A stretch of 51,322 nucleotides of DNA from an uncultured Ruminococcus sp. (GCA_900539095.1 UQAR01000006.1:1-51322); one strand, 5' to 3'. Positions 16,601-25,724 are shown, numbered from the stretch's first letter. The notes: a model not told the origin generated them from the sequence alone. Numbers and translations are program-made.

Positions 16601-16629
16601 TTGCTTTTTTTGAAGAATCGTGATATAAT
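16601..16629 (+). promoter_or_regulatory. Distal promoter upstream of argG
   Basis: TTGCTT (16601-16606), a 17-bp spacer, TATAAT (16624-16629), with TG one base before the -10 (extended -10). It lies about 300 bases before argG. Confidence 0.65.
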
Positions 16630-16722
16630 TAACATAGGTATTTGTAAAGCTGTTTTTGTGTTTTTGGTTAAGCTATTTTATTTTATACCCTCTCAGTCAG
16701 GAATATGTATATCTCTTGAAAA

Positions 16723-16760
16723 TTATACACTTATTTTTGTATAACTATAAATAATATACA
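16723..16760 (+). promoter_or_regulatory. TGTATA inverted repeats, candidate arginine-repressor sites
   Basis: TTATACA (16723-16729) and TGTATAA (16738-16744) form a perfect inverted repeat; TGTATA (16738-16743) also pairs with TATACA (16755-16760). More TGTATAA words overlap the proximal promoter. AT-rich paired motifs upstream of argG suggest ArgR/AhrC boxes, but the match to the known TGAAT-type consensus is only loose. Confidence 0.4.
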
Positions 16761-16810
16761 TTGATATCCCTGGAAATGTGTATAAATATAAAATTTTTAT
16801 GCAAAAGCAC

Positions 16811-16838
16811 TTGACAATGCTGTATAAAGGTGTATAAT
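16811..16838 (+). promoter_or_regulatory. Proximal promoter of argG
   Basis: TTGACA (16811-16816), a 16-bp spacer, TATAAT (16833-16838). Direct TGTATAA repeats overlap the spacer and -10. A small GTCAC/GTGAC hairpin follows in the leader at about 16853-16870. Confidence 0.82.
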
Positions 16839-16929
16839 GTTTTTATCGGCAGCAGTCACCAATGTGTGACAGCCTCCGTGAAAATATTATACAAACATAC
16901 TTATTACATACAAATGGAGGAATTTTGTT

Positions 16930-18165
16930 ATGGCAAAAGAGATCAAAAAGGTTGTCCTTGCTTATTCCGGCGGACTTGACACATCTATCATCATTCCGTG
17001 GCTCAAGGAAAACTACAACAACTGCGAAGTTATCGCTGTTTCAGGAAACGTTGGTCAGGGCACAGAGCTTGACGGTCTTGAGGAAAAGGCTATCAAGACA
17101 GGTGCGTCAAAGCTTTATATTGAGGACCTTACAGAAGAATTTATCGAGGATTATGTATATCCTACAGTACAGGCTGGTGCTGTTTATGAGAACCAGTACC
17201 TCCTCGGCACATCATTTGCACGTCCTATCATCGCAAAGAGAATAGCTGAAATAGCTATCAAGGAAGGTGCAGACGCTATATGCCACGGCTGCACAGGTAA
17301 GGGTAACGACCAGGTAAGATTTGAGCTTGCTATCAAGGCTTTCGCCCCTGATATGCAGATCATCGCTCCTTGGAGAATCTGGAATCTCAAGTCAAGAGAG
17401 CAGGAGATCGAGTATGCTGAGGCACACAACATTCCTCTGAAAATAAACAGAGAAACAAACTACTCAAAGGACAAGAACCTTTGGCACCTTTCACACGAAG
17501 GTCTGGATCTTGAAGATCCTGCAAACGAGCCACAGTATGAAAAGCCAGGTTTCCTTGAAATGGGCGTTTCACCTATCATGGCTCCTGACAAGCCAACTTA
17601 TGTAACGATCCACTTTGAAAAGGGTATCCCAACAGCTGTTGACGGCGTTGAGATGAACGGCAAGGAGCTTGTTACAAAGCTTAACGAACTCGGTGGTGCA
17701 AACGGTATCGGTCTTGCTGACCTTGTTGAGAACAGACTCGTTGGAATGAAGTCAAGAGGCGTTTATGAAACACCGGGCGGAGCAATCCTTTACAAGGCTC
17801 ATGAAGTTCTTGAAACTATCACACTTGACAAGGAAACTGCAAGAGTTAAGCAGTATCTTTCAATCAAGTTTGCTGACATTGTTTACAACGGTCAGTGGTT
17901 CACTCCTCTCCGTGAGGCTATGAGTGCATTCGTTACAGAAACACAGAAAACTGTTACCGGTGACGTTAAGCTCAAGCTTTACAAGGGCAACATGATAAAC
18001 GCAGGTGTAACATCTCCATATACTCTCTATGATGAAGAAGTTGCTACATTTGATGAGGACAATGTTTACAATCAGGCTGATGCAGCAGGATTCATCAACC
18101 TCTTCGGTCTGCCTATCAAGGTAAGAGCTAAGCTCGAGCAGAAGAGAAACGCTAAGAAGGACTAA
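16930..18165 (+). CDS. argG: Argininosuccinate synthase
   Basis: Joins citrulline and aspartate with ATP to give argininosuccinate, the seventh step of arginine synthesis. The ATP-PPase loop A11-Y-S-G-G-L-D-T-S19 is intact, the citrulline/aspartate-binding G-C-T-G-K-G-N-D-Q-V-R-F segment is near residues 119-130, and the length of 411 matches the family. The ATG follows ATGGAGG about 11 bases upstream. First gene of the arginine cluster, with two tandem promoters and candidate repressor sites. The next gene encodes a pentapeptide-repeat protein, then argH. Confidence 0.97.
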   Translation: MAKEIKKVVLAYSGGLDTSIIIPWLKENYNNCEVIAVSGNVGQGTELDGLEEKAIKTGASKLYIEDLTEEFIEDYVYPTVQAGAVYENQYLLGTSFARPIIAKRIAEIAIKEGADAICHGCTGKGNDQVRFELAIKAFAPDMQIIAPWRIWNLKSREQEIEYAEAHNIPLKINRETNYSKDKNLWHLSHEGLDLEDPANEPQYEKPGFLEMGVSPIMAPDKPTYVTIHFEKGIPTAVDGVEMNGKELVTKLNELGGANGIGLADLVENRLVGMKSRGVYETPGGAILYKAHEVLETITLDKETARVKQYLSIKFADIVYNGQWFTPLREAMSAFVTETQKTVTGDVKLKLYKGNMINAGVTSPYTLYDEEVATFDEDNVYNQADAAGFINLFGLPIKVRAKLEQKRNAKKD

Positions 18166-18234
18166 TGTCAGCGTCCTGTATCACAGGACATAAAAATTTG
18201 TTTGTATAATAATATTTTCAATGGAGGTTTTGAT

Positions 18235-18669
18235 ATGTCAGATAACAACAGCATTTTTGAGCCTGCAATAGACAAGAAGGTCGAGATCTCTTACGACAGC
18301 CTGCCGAACTCCTCTTTTGAGGACGTAAACCTCGGCGGTGCAAAGTTCTCGAACGTAAATCTCAAAGAGGCACTCTTTGACGATGTGAATATGGACGAAA
18401 CACATTTCAACAACGTCAGCATGAAAGAGAGCGACTTTGCTGATCTTTATATGGTGAACTCAAAGTTCTTGGGCGTAAATCTCAGCAATTCGAGATTTGG
18501 CTGCTCTATCATGAACAATGTTGAGTTCAAAAACCCTGATCTGAAGAACTCACAGTTTATCCACTGTGACCTTACAAACGTTGAGATAAACGATTGTAAG
18601 ATAGACGGTCTGAAGATCAACGGCGTGGATATCCAAAAGCTGCTTGAACAGCACGAAAAGGAAATGTGA
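18235..18669 (+). CDS. Pentapeptide-repeat protein
   Basis: 144 residues; from about residue 18 to 125 the sequence follows a five-residue period with a central Phe, Leu or Met (for example F-E-D-V-N-L, A-K-F-S-N-V-N-L, A-L-F-D-D-V-N-M), predicting a right-handed quadrilateral beta-helix. No enzyme motif or signal peptide is visible, so function is unknown; family members include DNA mimics and structural scaffolds. The ATG at 18235 follows GGAGG; an upstream in-frame TTG at 18202 does not. It sits between argG and argH, 69 bases after argG, and should be co-transcribed with them. Confidence 0.88.
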   Translation: MSDNNSIFEPAIDKKVEISYDSLPNSSFEDVNLGGAKFSNVNLKEALFDDVNMDETHFNNVSMKESDFADLYMVNSKFLGVNLSNSRFGCSIMNNVEFKNPDLKNSQFIHCDLTNVEINDCKIDGLKINGVDIQKLLEQHEKEM

Positions 18670-18692
18670 TCCGCACTTATTGAAATGTATCG

Positions 18693-18735
18693 GGGCAGGA
18701 TGATCCCTTGGGGTCATTTTGCCCATACATTTTTT
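18693..18735 (+). terminator. Hairpin between the pentapeptide gene and argH, possible attenuator
   Basis: Imperfect stem GGGCAGGATGATCCC / GGGTCATTTTGCCC with a tight loop, then ATACATTTTTT. The T-run is offset from the stem, so it may act as a weak terminator or processing site within the arg cluster. Confidence 0.5.
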
Positions 18736-18775
18736 ATATTTAACGAATGAAATAAACATAAAGGACGGTTTTAAA

Positions 18776-20149
18776 ATGGCAGGAAAAATGTGGGCAGGAA
18801 GATTTACAAAGGAAGTAGACGAAAGAGTAAATGATTTCAATTCATCGATTTCCTTTGACGCAAGAATGTACCGCTATGATATAGAGGGTTCTATGGCACA
18901 CGCCACAATGCTGGGCGAGTGCGGTATAATCGACAAGCACGAAAGTGAAAAGATAGTCGAGGGACTTAAAGGTATTCTTGCGGATATCGACGACGGTAAA
19001 TTACAGTTCGACCCTACCGCAGAGGACGTTCATATGTTTGTTGAGGCTGAGCTTACAAAAAGACTTGGCGACACAGGCAAAAGACTTCATACGGCAAGAT
19101 CAAGAAACGATCAGGTGGCTCTTGACGTGAGAATGATACTCAGAGCCGAAACCAAAGAGATAATCGAGCTTGTAAAAAAGCTTGAGCACACTATCCTTGA
19201 CATCGCTGAGAAAAATCTCACAACAGTTATGCCGGGATACACTCATCTTCAGAGAGCACAGCCTATCACATTTGCTCATCACCTCATGGCTTATGCAAAT
19301 ATGCTCCTGAGAGATATCTCAAGACTTGAGGACAGTTACAAGAGAACGAACATCATGCCTCTCGGCAGCGGTGCTCTTGCATCTACAACTTATCCTATAA
19401 ACAGACAGAGAGTGTGCGATCTGCTTGGCTTTGACGAAATAACGCAGAACTCACTTGACGGCGTTTCAGACAGAGATTTCTGCATCGAGCTTTGCTCCGC
19501 TATCTCACTGCTTATGATGCACCTTTCAAGATTTTCTGAGGAGATAATTCTTTGGTGCTCATGGGAGTTCAAATTTATCGAGCTTGACGACGCTTATGCA
19601 ACAGGCTCGTCTATCATGCCGCAGAAGAAAAACCCTGATGTAACCGAGCTTATCAGAGGCAAGACAGGCAGGGTTTACGGCGACCTTAATACTCTGCTCG
19701 TTATGATGAAGGGTCTGCCGCTTGCATACAACAAGGATATGCAGGAGGACAAGGAGGCTATCTTTGACGCTATCGACACTGTTAAGCTTTGCCTTAAAAC
19801 ATTCGACCCAATGCTCGCCACAATGAAAGTTATCCCTGAAAACATGAGAAACGCCGCAGCCAAGGGCTTTATCAATGCTACCGACTGTGCTGACTATCTT
19901 GTTAAGAAGGGTATGCCTTTCAGAGATGCCTATAAGATAACAGGTACTCTCGTTCACACCTGCATCGAAAAGGGCTGCACCCTTGAAACTCTCCCTCTTG
20001 AGGACTACAAAAAGCTTACTGACAACTTTGGCGAGGACGTTTATGACGCTATCAGCCTTGACACCTGCGTAATGCAGAGAAAGGCAGCAGGCGGCCCTGC
20101 TCCTGAGTCTGTAAAAGCTCAGATAGAATATGTCAGAAATAAGCTTTGA
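18776..20149 (+). CDS. argH: Argininosuccinate lyase
   Basis: Splits argininosuccinate into arginine and fumarate, the last step of the pathway. 457 residues. The fumarase/aspartase superfamily signature G-S-S-I-M-P-Q-K-K-N-P-D lies near residue 275, with the catalytic Ser in that loop, and T-A-R-S-R-N-D-Q near 105 and H-L-Q-R-A-Q-P near 160 also match. The ATG at 18776 is chosen because AAGGACGG sits 7 bases upstream; the longer frame from 18719 would begin inside the upstream hairpin. The stop overlaps the start of the next membrane-protein gene. Confidence 0.97.
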   Translation: MAGKMWAGRFTKEVDERVNDFNSSISFDARMYRYDIEGSMAHATMLGECGIIDKHESEKIVEGLKGILADIDDGKLQFDPTAEDVHMFVEAELTKRLGDTGKRLHTARSRNDQVALDVRMILRAETKEIIELVKKLEHTILDIAEKNLTTVMPGYTHLQRAQPITFAHHLMAYANMLLRDISRLEDSYKRTNIMPLGSGALASTTYPINRQRVCDLLGFDEITQNSLDGVSDRDFCIELCSAISLLMMHLSRFSEEIILWCSWEFKFIELDDAYATGSSIMPQKKNPDVTELIRGKTGRVYGDLNTLLVMMKGLPLAYNKDMQEDKEAIFDAIDTVKLCLKTFDPMLATMKVIPENMRNAAAKGFINATDCADYLVKKGMPFRDAYKITGTLVHTCIEKGCTLETLPLEDYKKLTDNFGEDVYDAISLDTCVMQRKAAGGPAPESVKAQIEYVRNKL

Positions 20150-20573
20150 TAAACGCTGCTCCCCTGTTAAGTCAGCACTGCTCTATCTTGTGCTGTGGGA
20201 GCTTGCGACAGTTATAATATGGCTTTTTACGGCTAAGCTTTTTGTGATATATCCGCTGTTTGCAGTGGGATTTACGGTGGTGTACCCTGTGTGTACATGG
20301 TGGGCTTGCTACCGTCATGCAAAGAACTACGGCTTGAAATGGTACGTTGCACCGGTGATGATAGCGATATCGGTCATTGAATATATCTTTGTGGAAGAGG
20401 CAAGCTCGGTGGTACCGAATTTTATCGTGCTCACCGTGCTAACCGCAGGCTTTGCCGCAGGTGTCGGAAACTGCTTTGCGGATAAGGACGCAATAAACGC
20501 CGCAAAGGCAGACAAAAAGCGTAAAAAGCTGAAAAAAGAGCCTGAATACAAAAACATTCTGGACGATAATTAA
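20130..20573 (+). CDS. Small membrane protein of unknown function
   Basis: 147 residues with about four hydrophobic segments (roughly 15-36, 40-62, 72-90 and 97-115) and a very basic, lysine-rich C-terminal tail expected to face the cytoplasm. I do not recognise the family. Its start lies 20 bases inside the end of argH, so it is translationally coupled to an arginine gene and may have a related transport or regulatory role, but only context supports that. A palindromic repeat follows at 20609. Confidence 0.75.
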   Translation: MSEISFDKRCSPVKSALLYLVLWELATVIIWLFTAKLFVIYPLFAVGFTVVYPVCTWWACYRHAKNYGLKWYVAPVMIAISVIEYIFVEEASSVVPNFIVLTVLTAGFAAGVGNCFADKDAINAAKADKKRKKLKKEPEYKNILDDN

Positions 20574-20608
20574 AAGTATGCAGACGGCTAAAGAGCTGTC
20601 AGCCAAAC

Positions 20609-20631
20609 GGACGAACACTGTTCGCCCCTAC
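20609..20631 (+). repeat. Dispersed palindrome, GAAC type
   Basis: GGACGAAC-ACT-GTTCGCCC followed by CTAC, with one mismatch in the left arm. Confidence 0.85.
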
Positions 20632-20707
20632 AAAAGTTTGCATTTGCATGAGCATACAGATTATTGACAGACAAAATCATAAAGTTTTATAAAAGGATAT
20701 GAAGAAA

Positions 20708-21655
20708 ATGAAAACAAGAGTTTTTATTGACGGAAAAGAAGGAACAACAGGACTTCAGATATATGAGCGTTTTCAGAACAGAAACGACGTTGAGATAATG
20801 CTCATCGACGAAGATAAGCGTAAGGACGTGAATGAGAGAGCGAAGATGATAAACTCATCTGATATCACTTTTCTCTGCCTGCCTGACGCCGCAGCTATCG
20901 AGGCTGCCTCACTTTGCACTAACCCTGACGTCAGGATAATAGACGCCTCCACCGCTCACAGAACAAACCCTGCATGGGACTATGGTTTCCCTGAGCTTTC
21001 TGAAAAGCATAGAGAGAATATCCGCAATTCAAAAAGAGTTGCAAACCCCGGCTGCTATGCAAGCGGATTTATAAGCCTTGTTTATCCTCTGGTAAAAGCA
21101 GGAGTGCTCCCTGAGGATTACCCTGTTACCTGCCACGCAGTTTCAGGCTACAGCGGCGGCGGAAAGAAAATGATAGCCGCTATGGAGAGCGAAAATAAAA
21201 CAAAGGAAATGTATTCCCCACGTCAGTATGCACTCACACAGAAACATAAGCATATCCCTGAAATGCAGACTGTCTGCGGATTGAAATATAAGCCTATGTT
21301 CAATCCGATAGTTGACGACTATTATAACGGCATGGTGGTTTCTGTGCCACTGGTGACAAGATGTCTGACGAAGAAATATACACCTGAGGATATCCATGAA
21401 ATAATGTCTGAGCATTATGTTGGTCAGCATTTCGTGAAAGTAATGGAGCTTGGCGGAACAGAAACGCTTGCCGACGGATTTATCGCAGCAAATACATTGG
21501 CAGGAACGAATAATATGCAGATATTTGTCTGCGGAAATGAAGATCAGATATTGCTCATGTCGAGATTTGATAACCTTGGAAAAGGGGCAAGCGGAGCAGC
21601 AATACAGAATATGAATATAATGCTTGGAATAAATGAGGCAACTGGTCTGGAATAA
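20708..21655 (+). CDS. argC: N-acetyl-gamma-glutamyl-phosphate reductase (type 2)
   Basis: Reduces N-acetylglutamyl phosphate to the semialdehyde with NADPH, third step of arginine synthesis. The short 315-residue form and the N-terminal F-I-D-G-K-E-G-T-T-G-L-Q-I loop are typical of type 2 ArgC. The catalytic Cys116 is in N-P-G-C-Y-A-S-G. The ATG at 20708 is preferred because the AAAAGGA site is 10 bases upstream; an ATG at 20699 is only one base from it. It heads the second half of the arginine cluster, after a palindromic repeat. Confidence 0.95.
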   Translation: MKTRVFIDGKEGTTGLQIYERFQNRNDVEIMLIDEDKRKDVNERAKMINSSDITFLCLPDAAAIEAASLCTNPDVRIIDASTAHRTNPAWDYGFPELSEKHRENIRNSKRVANPGCYASGFISLVYPLVKAGVLPEDYPVTCHAVSGYSGGGKKMIAAMESENKTKEMYSPRQYALTQKHKHIPEMQTVCGLKYKPMFNPIVDDYYNGMVVSVPLVTRCLTKKYTPEDIHEIMSEHYVGQHFVKVMELGGTETLADGFIAANTLAGTNNMQIFVCGNEDQILLMSRFDNLGKGASGAAIQNMNIMLGINEATGLE

Positions 21656-21693
21656 CAAAAATAACCCACGACAATGAGTGCGGTAAAGATAAC

Positions 21694-21716
21694 GGGCGAA
21701 CACTGTTCGCCCCTAC
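21694..21716 (+). repeat. Dispersed palindrome, GAAC type
   Basis: Perfect GGGCGAAC-ACT-GTTCGCCC followed by CTAC, in the argC to editing-protein gap. Confidence 0.9.
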
Positions 21717-21758
21717 AGAAATGAAACCAATACAGAAACAAACACACAAAGAAACGAA

Positions 21759-22235
21759 GTGAAAGCAGTGCAAAATGTACTGGAAAAGCTTGACGAACTT
21801 GGCATCGAGTACGAAAAAGTCGAACACGAGGCAGTCTATACCTGCGAGCAGGCAGAGTTCGTGAAAAAGCTTGTCAAAGGTCAGGGGTGTAAAAACCTCT
21901 TCTTGAAAAATAAGAAAAAAGAGTATTTCCTCTATACCCTGCCGGACGAGCAAAGAGCCGACTTGAAAACGCTTGGTAAAGAAAATCACCTCGGTAACCT
22001 TTCTTTCGCTAACGAGAATGATCTTTGGGATATCCTCGAACTTAAAACAGGGAGCGTCACTCCCCTTGGCATAATAAACGATACCGAAAATATCGTCACC
22101 GTGCTGCTGGATAAAAAACTTCAGGGACAAAAAGTGCTCGTCCACCCAAATCGAAATACCGCTACTATTTCGTTGGACTTTGACGAGCTTTTGAGATTTA
22201 TCGAACATCAGAACCATAAATTTGTCTTAGTATAA
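21759..22235 (+). CDS. Prolyl-tRNA editing protein (YbaK/ProX family)
   Basis: 158 residues of the YbaK/aminoacyl-tRNA deacylase fold. The pattern Y-E-K-V-E-H-E-A-V-Y-T near the N-terminus, K-N-L-F-L-K-N-K-K near 46-54, and the G-S-V-T-P-L-G-I segment near 105-112 are characteristic of ProXp-ala-type enzymes, which hydrolyse Ala-tRNAPro in trans. The start is GTG at 21759, with only a weak purine-rich site upstream. It lies inside the arginine cluster between argC and argJ with no evident pathway link; it may be a passenger. Confidence 0.85.
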   Translation: MKAVQNVLEKLDELGIEYEKVEHEAVYTCEQAEFVKKLVKGQGCKNLFLKNKKKEYFLYTLPDEQRADLKTLGKENHLGNLSFANENDLWDILELKTGSVTPLGIINDTENIVTVLLDKKLQGQKVLVHPNRNTATISLDFDELLRFIEHQNHKFVLV

Positions 22236-22269
22236 AATAGTGTAAAAAATTTTGTAAGGAGTAGTTAAT

Positions 22270-23526
22270 ATGAAAGAGATATCAAAGAAAATTTTTGACG
22301 GCTATAAGTATGTTGACGGCGGCGTGTGTGCTGCTAAGGGCTTTAAAGCTAACGGTCTTTACTGCGGCATAAAAGAGAACCCTACGAAAAAGCCTGACCT
22401 TTGCCTCGTTGAGTCTGACGTTATGTGCTCTGCCGCCGGCGTTTTTACTCAGAATAAGGTCAAGGGTGCTCCTGTTACCGTTTCTCAGAAAAATCTCGCC
22501 AAAACAGGCGGCAAGGCTAAGGGATTCATACTTAACTCAAAAAATGCCAATACCTGCAACGCTGACGGCGAGGAAAAAGCCTACAGAATGTGTCAGCTTG
22601 CTGCAAATAAAATGGGCGTAAAACCTGAGGAGATACTCATTGCTCAGACCGGCGTTATCGGTCAGATACTTCCTATCGAGCCTATCGAAGAAAAGATAGA
22701 CGAGCTTTATGAGGGACTTTCCTATGACGGCAACGAAAAGGCTGCCGTCGCTATCATGACGACCGATACAGTGAAAAAGGAAGTGGCTGTTGAATTTGAA
22801 CTTGACGGCAAGACCTGCCACGTCGGCGGCATGGGCAAGGGCAGCGGTATGATTCACCCTAACATGGCAACTACCCTTAATGTTATCACCACCGACTGTG
22901 CTGTATCTTCCGAAATGCTCAAAAAGGCTCTTACCGATATCGTCAAGATAACATATAACTGCCTGTCAGTTGACGGCGACCAGTCAACGAACGACACCTG
23001 TGCTGTTATGGCTAACGGTCTTGCCGGAAATGCCGAGATAACAGCCGAAAATGAAAGCTACGAGGTGTTCAAAAAGGCTCTTTATATCGTCATGATGAAC
23101 ATTACAAAAATGCTCGCAAAGGACGGCGAGGGTGCAACTAAGCTCCTTGAATGTACTGTAACAGGTGCTAAAGACCTTGACACAGCTATCATCGTTGCAA
23201 AGAGCGTAATATGCTCGCCGCTTTTCAAGTGTGCAATGTTCGGTGCAGACGCTAACTGGGGCAGGATACTTTGTGCTGTCGGCTATGCTGAGGCTGATTT
23301 TGACATAAACAAGGTGAACGTTTCACTGTCATCAAAGGCAGGCGAGATACACGTTTGCAAGAACGGTGCAGGCATTGAGTTCTCAGAAGAGGTTGCTAAA
23401 AAGGTACTGCTTGAGGACGAGATAACCATAAGCGTTTCTATCGGCGACGGCGAGGGCACTGCCACAGCATGGGGCTGCGACCTTACATATGATTATGTTA
23501 AGATAAACGGCGATTACAGAAGTTAA
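22270..23526 (+). CDS. argJ: Ornithine acetyltransferase / N-acetylglutamate synthase
   Basis: Recycles the acetyl group from N-acetylornithine to glutamate, making the pathway cyclic; bifunctional forms also use acetyl-CoA. The self-cleavage site is seen as H-P-N-M-A200-T201-T-L, where Thr201 becomes the N-terminal nucleophile of the beta chain. The K-G-S-G-M-I stretch before it is conserved. 418 residues is normal. The ATG follows AAGGAG. Its presence explains why neither argA nor argE is needed here. Followed by argB after 28 bases. Confidence 0.96.
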   Translation: MKEISKKIFDGYKYVDGGVCAAKGFKANGLYCGIKENPTKKPDLCLVESDVMCSAAGVFTQNKVKGAPVTVSQKNLAKTGGKAKGFILNSKNANTCNADGEEKAYRMCQLAANKMGVKPEEILIAQTGVIGQILPIEPIEEKIDELYEGLSYDGNEKAAVAIMTTDTVKKEVAVEFELDGKTCHVGGMGKGSGMIHPNMATTLNVITTDCAVSSEMLKKALTDIVKITYNCLSVDGDQSTNDTCAVMANGLAGNAEITAENESYEVFKKALYIVMMNITKMLAKDGEGATKLLECTVTGAKDLDTAIIVAKSVICSPLFKCAMFGADANWGRILCAVGYAEADFDINKVNVSLSSKAGEIHVCKNGAGIEFSEEVAKKVLLEDEITISVSIGDGEGTATAWGCDLTYDYVKINGDYRS

Positions 23527-23554
23527 GGCAATATATAGGAAAGAAGAATGAAAA

Positions 23555-24412
23555 ATGGACATAAGCAATAAAATCAGAAGTCAGATACTTATTGACGCAC
23601 TGCCGCATATCCAGAAATATCATGACAAGATAGTTGTTGTGAAATACGGCGGCAACGCTATGACAAATGCCGAGCTTAAAGAGGCTGTAATGAGCGATAT
23701 CGTGCTCCTGAGCGAAGTTGGCATAAAGGTGGTGCTTGTTCATGGCGGCGGACCTGAGATAAACGCAATGCTCAAAAGAGTCGGCATTGAGAGCAAATTT
23801 ATAAACGGTCTGAGATACACAGACGCCGAAACTATAGATATCGTAAAAATGGTGCTGTGCGGAAAGGTCAACAAGGAACTTGTGTGTGCTCTCCAGCTCC
23901 ACGGCGGAAAGGCTTTGGGTCTTTGCGGCTGTGACGGTCAGATGATACTTGCACAGAAACTTGACAGCGAAGTTGACCTTGGCTTTGTGGGCGACATCAA
24001 AAAGGTGACGACAAAGCCTATCGTTGACGCACTGAACAACGGCTATGTTCCTATAATCTCCACCGTTGGCGTGGGCGAGGATGGTCAGTCATATAACATC
24101 AACGCCGACACTGCCGCAGCTCGGATAGCCTCCTGCCTGAGAGCGGAAAAGCTTATCCTTATGACGGATATCGTTGGTCTGCTGGAGGACAAGGACGATG
24201 ATTCTACTCTTATCCCACAGGTAAACGTCAGCGACGTGCCTTATCTCAAAAAGAAAGGCATCATAAGCGGCGGAATGATACCAAAGATAGACTGCTGCGT
24301 TGAGGCCGTAAGACGTGGCGTTAAAAAGACCACTATCATTGACGGAAGAGTACCGCACTCGATACTTATCGAGCTGCTCTCCAATGAGGGTATCGGTACG
24401 CAGTTCATATAA
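23555..24412 (+). CDS. argB: Acetylglutamate kinase
   Basis: Phosphorylates N-acetylglutamate, second step of arginine synthesis. 285 residues. Family landmarks are K-Y-G-G-N-A-M near residue 29 (ATP loop), the V-H-G-G-G-P-E-I substrate loop near 63-70, N-I-N-A-D-T-A-A-A near 180, and the S-G-G-M-I-P-K segment near 235. The N-terminal extension before the first strand resembles that of arginine-inhibited, hexameric enzymes, so feedback control by arginine is plausible. It sits in the argJBDF run. Confidence 0.96.
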   Translation: MDISNKIRSQILIDALPHIQKYHDKIVVVKYGGNAMTNAELKEAVMSDIVLLSEVGIKVVLVHGGGPEINAMLKRVGIESKFINGLRYTDAETIDIVKMVLCGKVNKELVCALQLHGGKALGLCGCDGQMILAQKLDSEVDLGFVGDIKKVTTKPIVDALNNGYVPIISTVGVGEDGQSYNINADTAAARIASCLRAEKLILMTDIVGLLEDKDDDSTLIPQVNVSDVPYLKKKGIISGGMIPKIDCCVEAVRRGVKKTTIIDGRVPHSILIELLSNEGIGTQFI

Positions 24413-24444
24413 AATATAAAAACATATTGAAAAGAGTGATAAAA

Positions 24445-25629
24445 ATGAACACCATAGAACAGTTCAACGAACACGTTATGCAGACCTATGGCAGAATAGG
24501 TCTTGTTATGGAGAGCGGTCATGGTCAGACGGCTGTTGGCGAGGACGGAAAAGAGTATATCGACTTCGGCTCCGGCATCGGCACAAACAGCCTTGGATAC
24601 TGTGATGAGGACTGGGTAAACGCTATCTGCGATCAGGCACACAAGATACAGCACACTTCAAACTATTACTACACAAAGGTACAGGCTGACTTTGCAAAAA
24701 GACTTTGCGAGGCAACAGGCTATGATAAAATGTTCTTCGGCAACTCAGGTGCAGAGGCTAACGAGTGTGCAATAAAGCTTGCAAGAAAATACAGCTTTGA
24801 CAAATACGGCAAGGACGCTGAGAGAAATATCATCATCACCCTTGTGAACAGTTTCCACGGCAGGACGCTTTGCACCCTTTCCGCAACCGGTCAGGAGGTT
24901 TTCCACAACTACTTCTTCCCGTTCGTTGGCGGATTTGAAAATGTTATCGCAAACGACATCGACGATCTTATGGACAAGCTCAACAAGCTTGACAACAAGG
25001 TCTGTGCAGTAATGTTCGAGTTCGTTCAGGGCGAGGGCGGAGTTATCCCACTTCAGCAGAGCTTTGTAAACACTATCATGCTTGAATGTGCAAAGAGAGA
25101 TATCCTCACCATTGCCGACGAGGTACAGACAGGCGTTGGCAGAACAGGAAAGCTCCTCACATCTGAGCTTTACAACGTAAAGCCTGACATAACAACACTT
25201 GCAAAGGGTCTTGCAGGCGGCGTTCCTATAGGCGTGTGCCTTGCGAACAAGAAGTGCAGCGAGGTACTTAGCAAGGGTACTCACGGCTCAACATTCGGCG
25301 GAAACCCTATCTCATGTGCAGGCGGAAACGCAGTGCTCGACAAGGTGACAAAGCCTGAATTTCTTGAGGAAGTTCGCAAAAAGGGCGAATATTTCAGAGA
25401 AAAGCTCGCAGAAATAGACGAAGTTGAAGGCGTTGACGGACTTGGTCTTATGATAGGCGTAAGGCTCAAAACAAAGAAAGCCGCTGACGTGCTCAACAAG
25501 TGCTTTGAAAACGGACTTCTTATCCTCACGGCAAAAGAAAAGCTGAGATTTTTGCCGCCGCTGAATATCTCATATGAGCAGATAGACAAGGGACTTGCTA
25601 TACTGAAAAAAGTTCTTGACGAGAAATAA
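24445..25629 (+). CDS. argD: Acetylornithine aminotransferase
   Basis: PLP enzyme converting N-acetylglutamate semialdehyde to N-acetylornithine. 394 residues. The PLP-binding Lys254 is in L-A-K-G-L-A-G-G-V-P-I-G, with the class III D-E-V-Q-T-G-V-G-R-T-G segment about 30 residues before it and G-N-S-G-A-E-A-N near 100. The ATG at 24445 is preferred over a TTG at 24427, which would place the start within the purine-rich AAAAGAGTG site. It is followed by a 78-bp repeat element before argF. Confidence 0.95.
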   Translation: MNTIEQFNEHVMQTYGRIGLVMESGHGQTAVGEDGKEYIDFGSGIGTNSLGYCDEDWVNAICDQAHKIQHTSNYYYTKVQADFAKRLCEATGYDKMFFGNSGAEANECAIKLARKYSFDKYGKDAERNIIITLVNSFHGRTLCTLSATGQEVFHNYFFPFVGGFENVIANDIDDLMDKLNKLDNKVCAVMFEFVQGEGGVIPLQQSFVNTIMLECAKRDILTIADEVQTGVGRTGKLLTSELYNVKPDITTLAKGLAGGVPIGVCLANKKCSEVLSKGTHGSTFGGNPISCAGGNAVLDKVTKPEFLEEVRKKGEYFREKLAEIDEVEGVDGLGLMIGVRLKTKKAADVLNKCFENGLLILTAKEKLRFLPPLNISYEQIDKGLAILKKVLDEK

Positions 25630-25646
25630 TTATAAAAACGTAAAAT

Positions 25647-25724
25647 GTAGGGGACGGCGTCCTCGACGTCCCGCTTATTTGGGGCGTTGTCAACAAACTG
25701 CTGGCGACCAAAGGTCGCCCCTAC
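25647..25724. repeat. Composite 78-bp element with terminal inverted repeats between argD and argF
   Basis: Starts GTAGGGGACGGCGTCC with an internal GGGACG/CGTCCC palindrome and ends GGCGACC-AAA-GGTCGCCCCTAC. The outer GTAGGGG and CCCCTAC are perfect inverted ends. It resembles the 115-bp element at 3321 in plan but not in centre. Confidence 0.75.

Noticed and set aside
20664..20693. Promoter TTGACA-18-TATAAA upstream of argC
   Set aside because: The predicted transcription start would fall at about 20700, after the ribosome binding site, so it is unlikely to drive argC as annotated.
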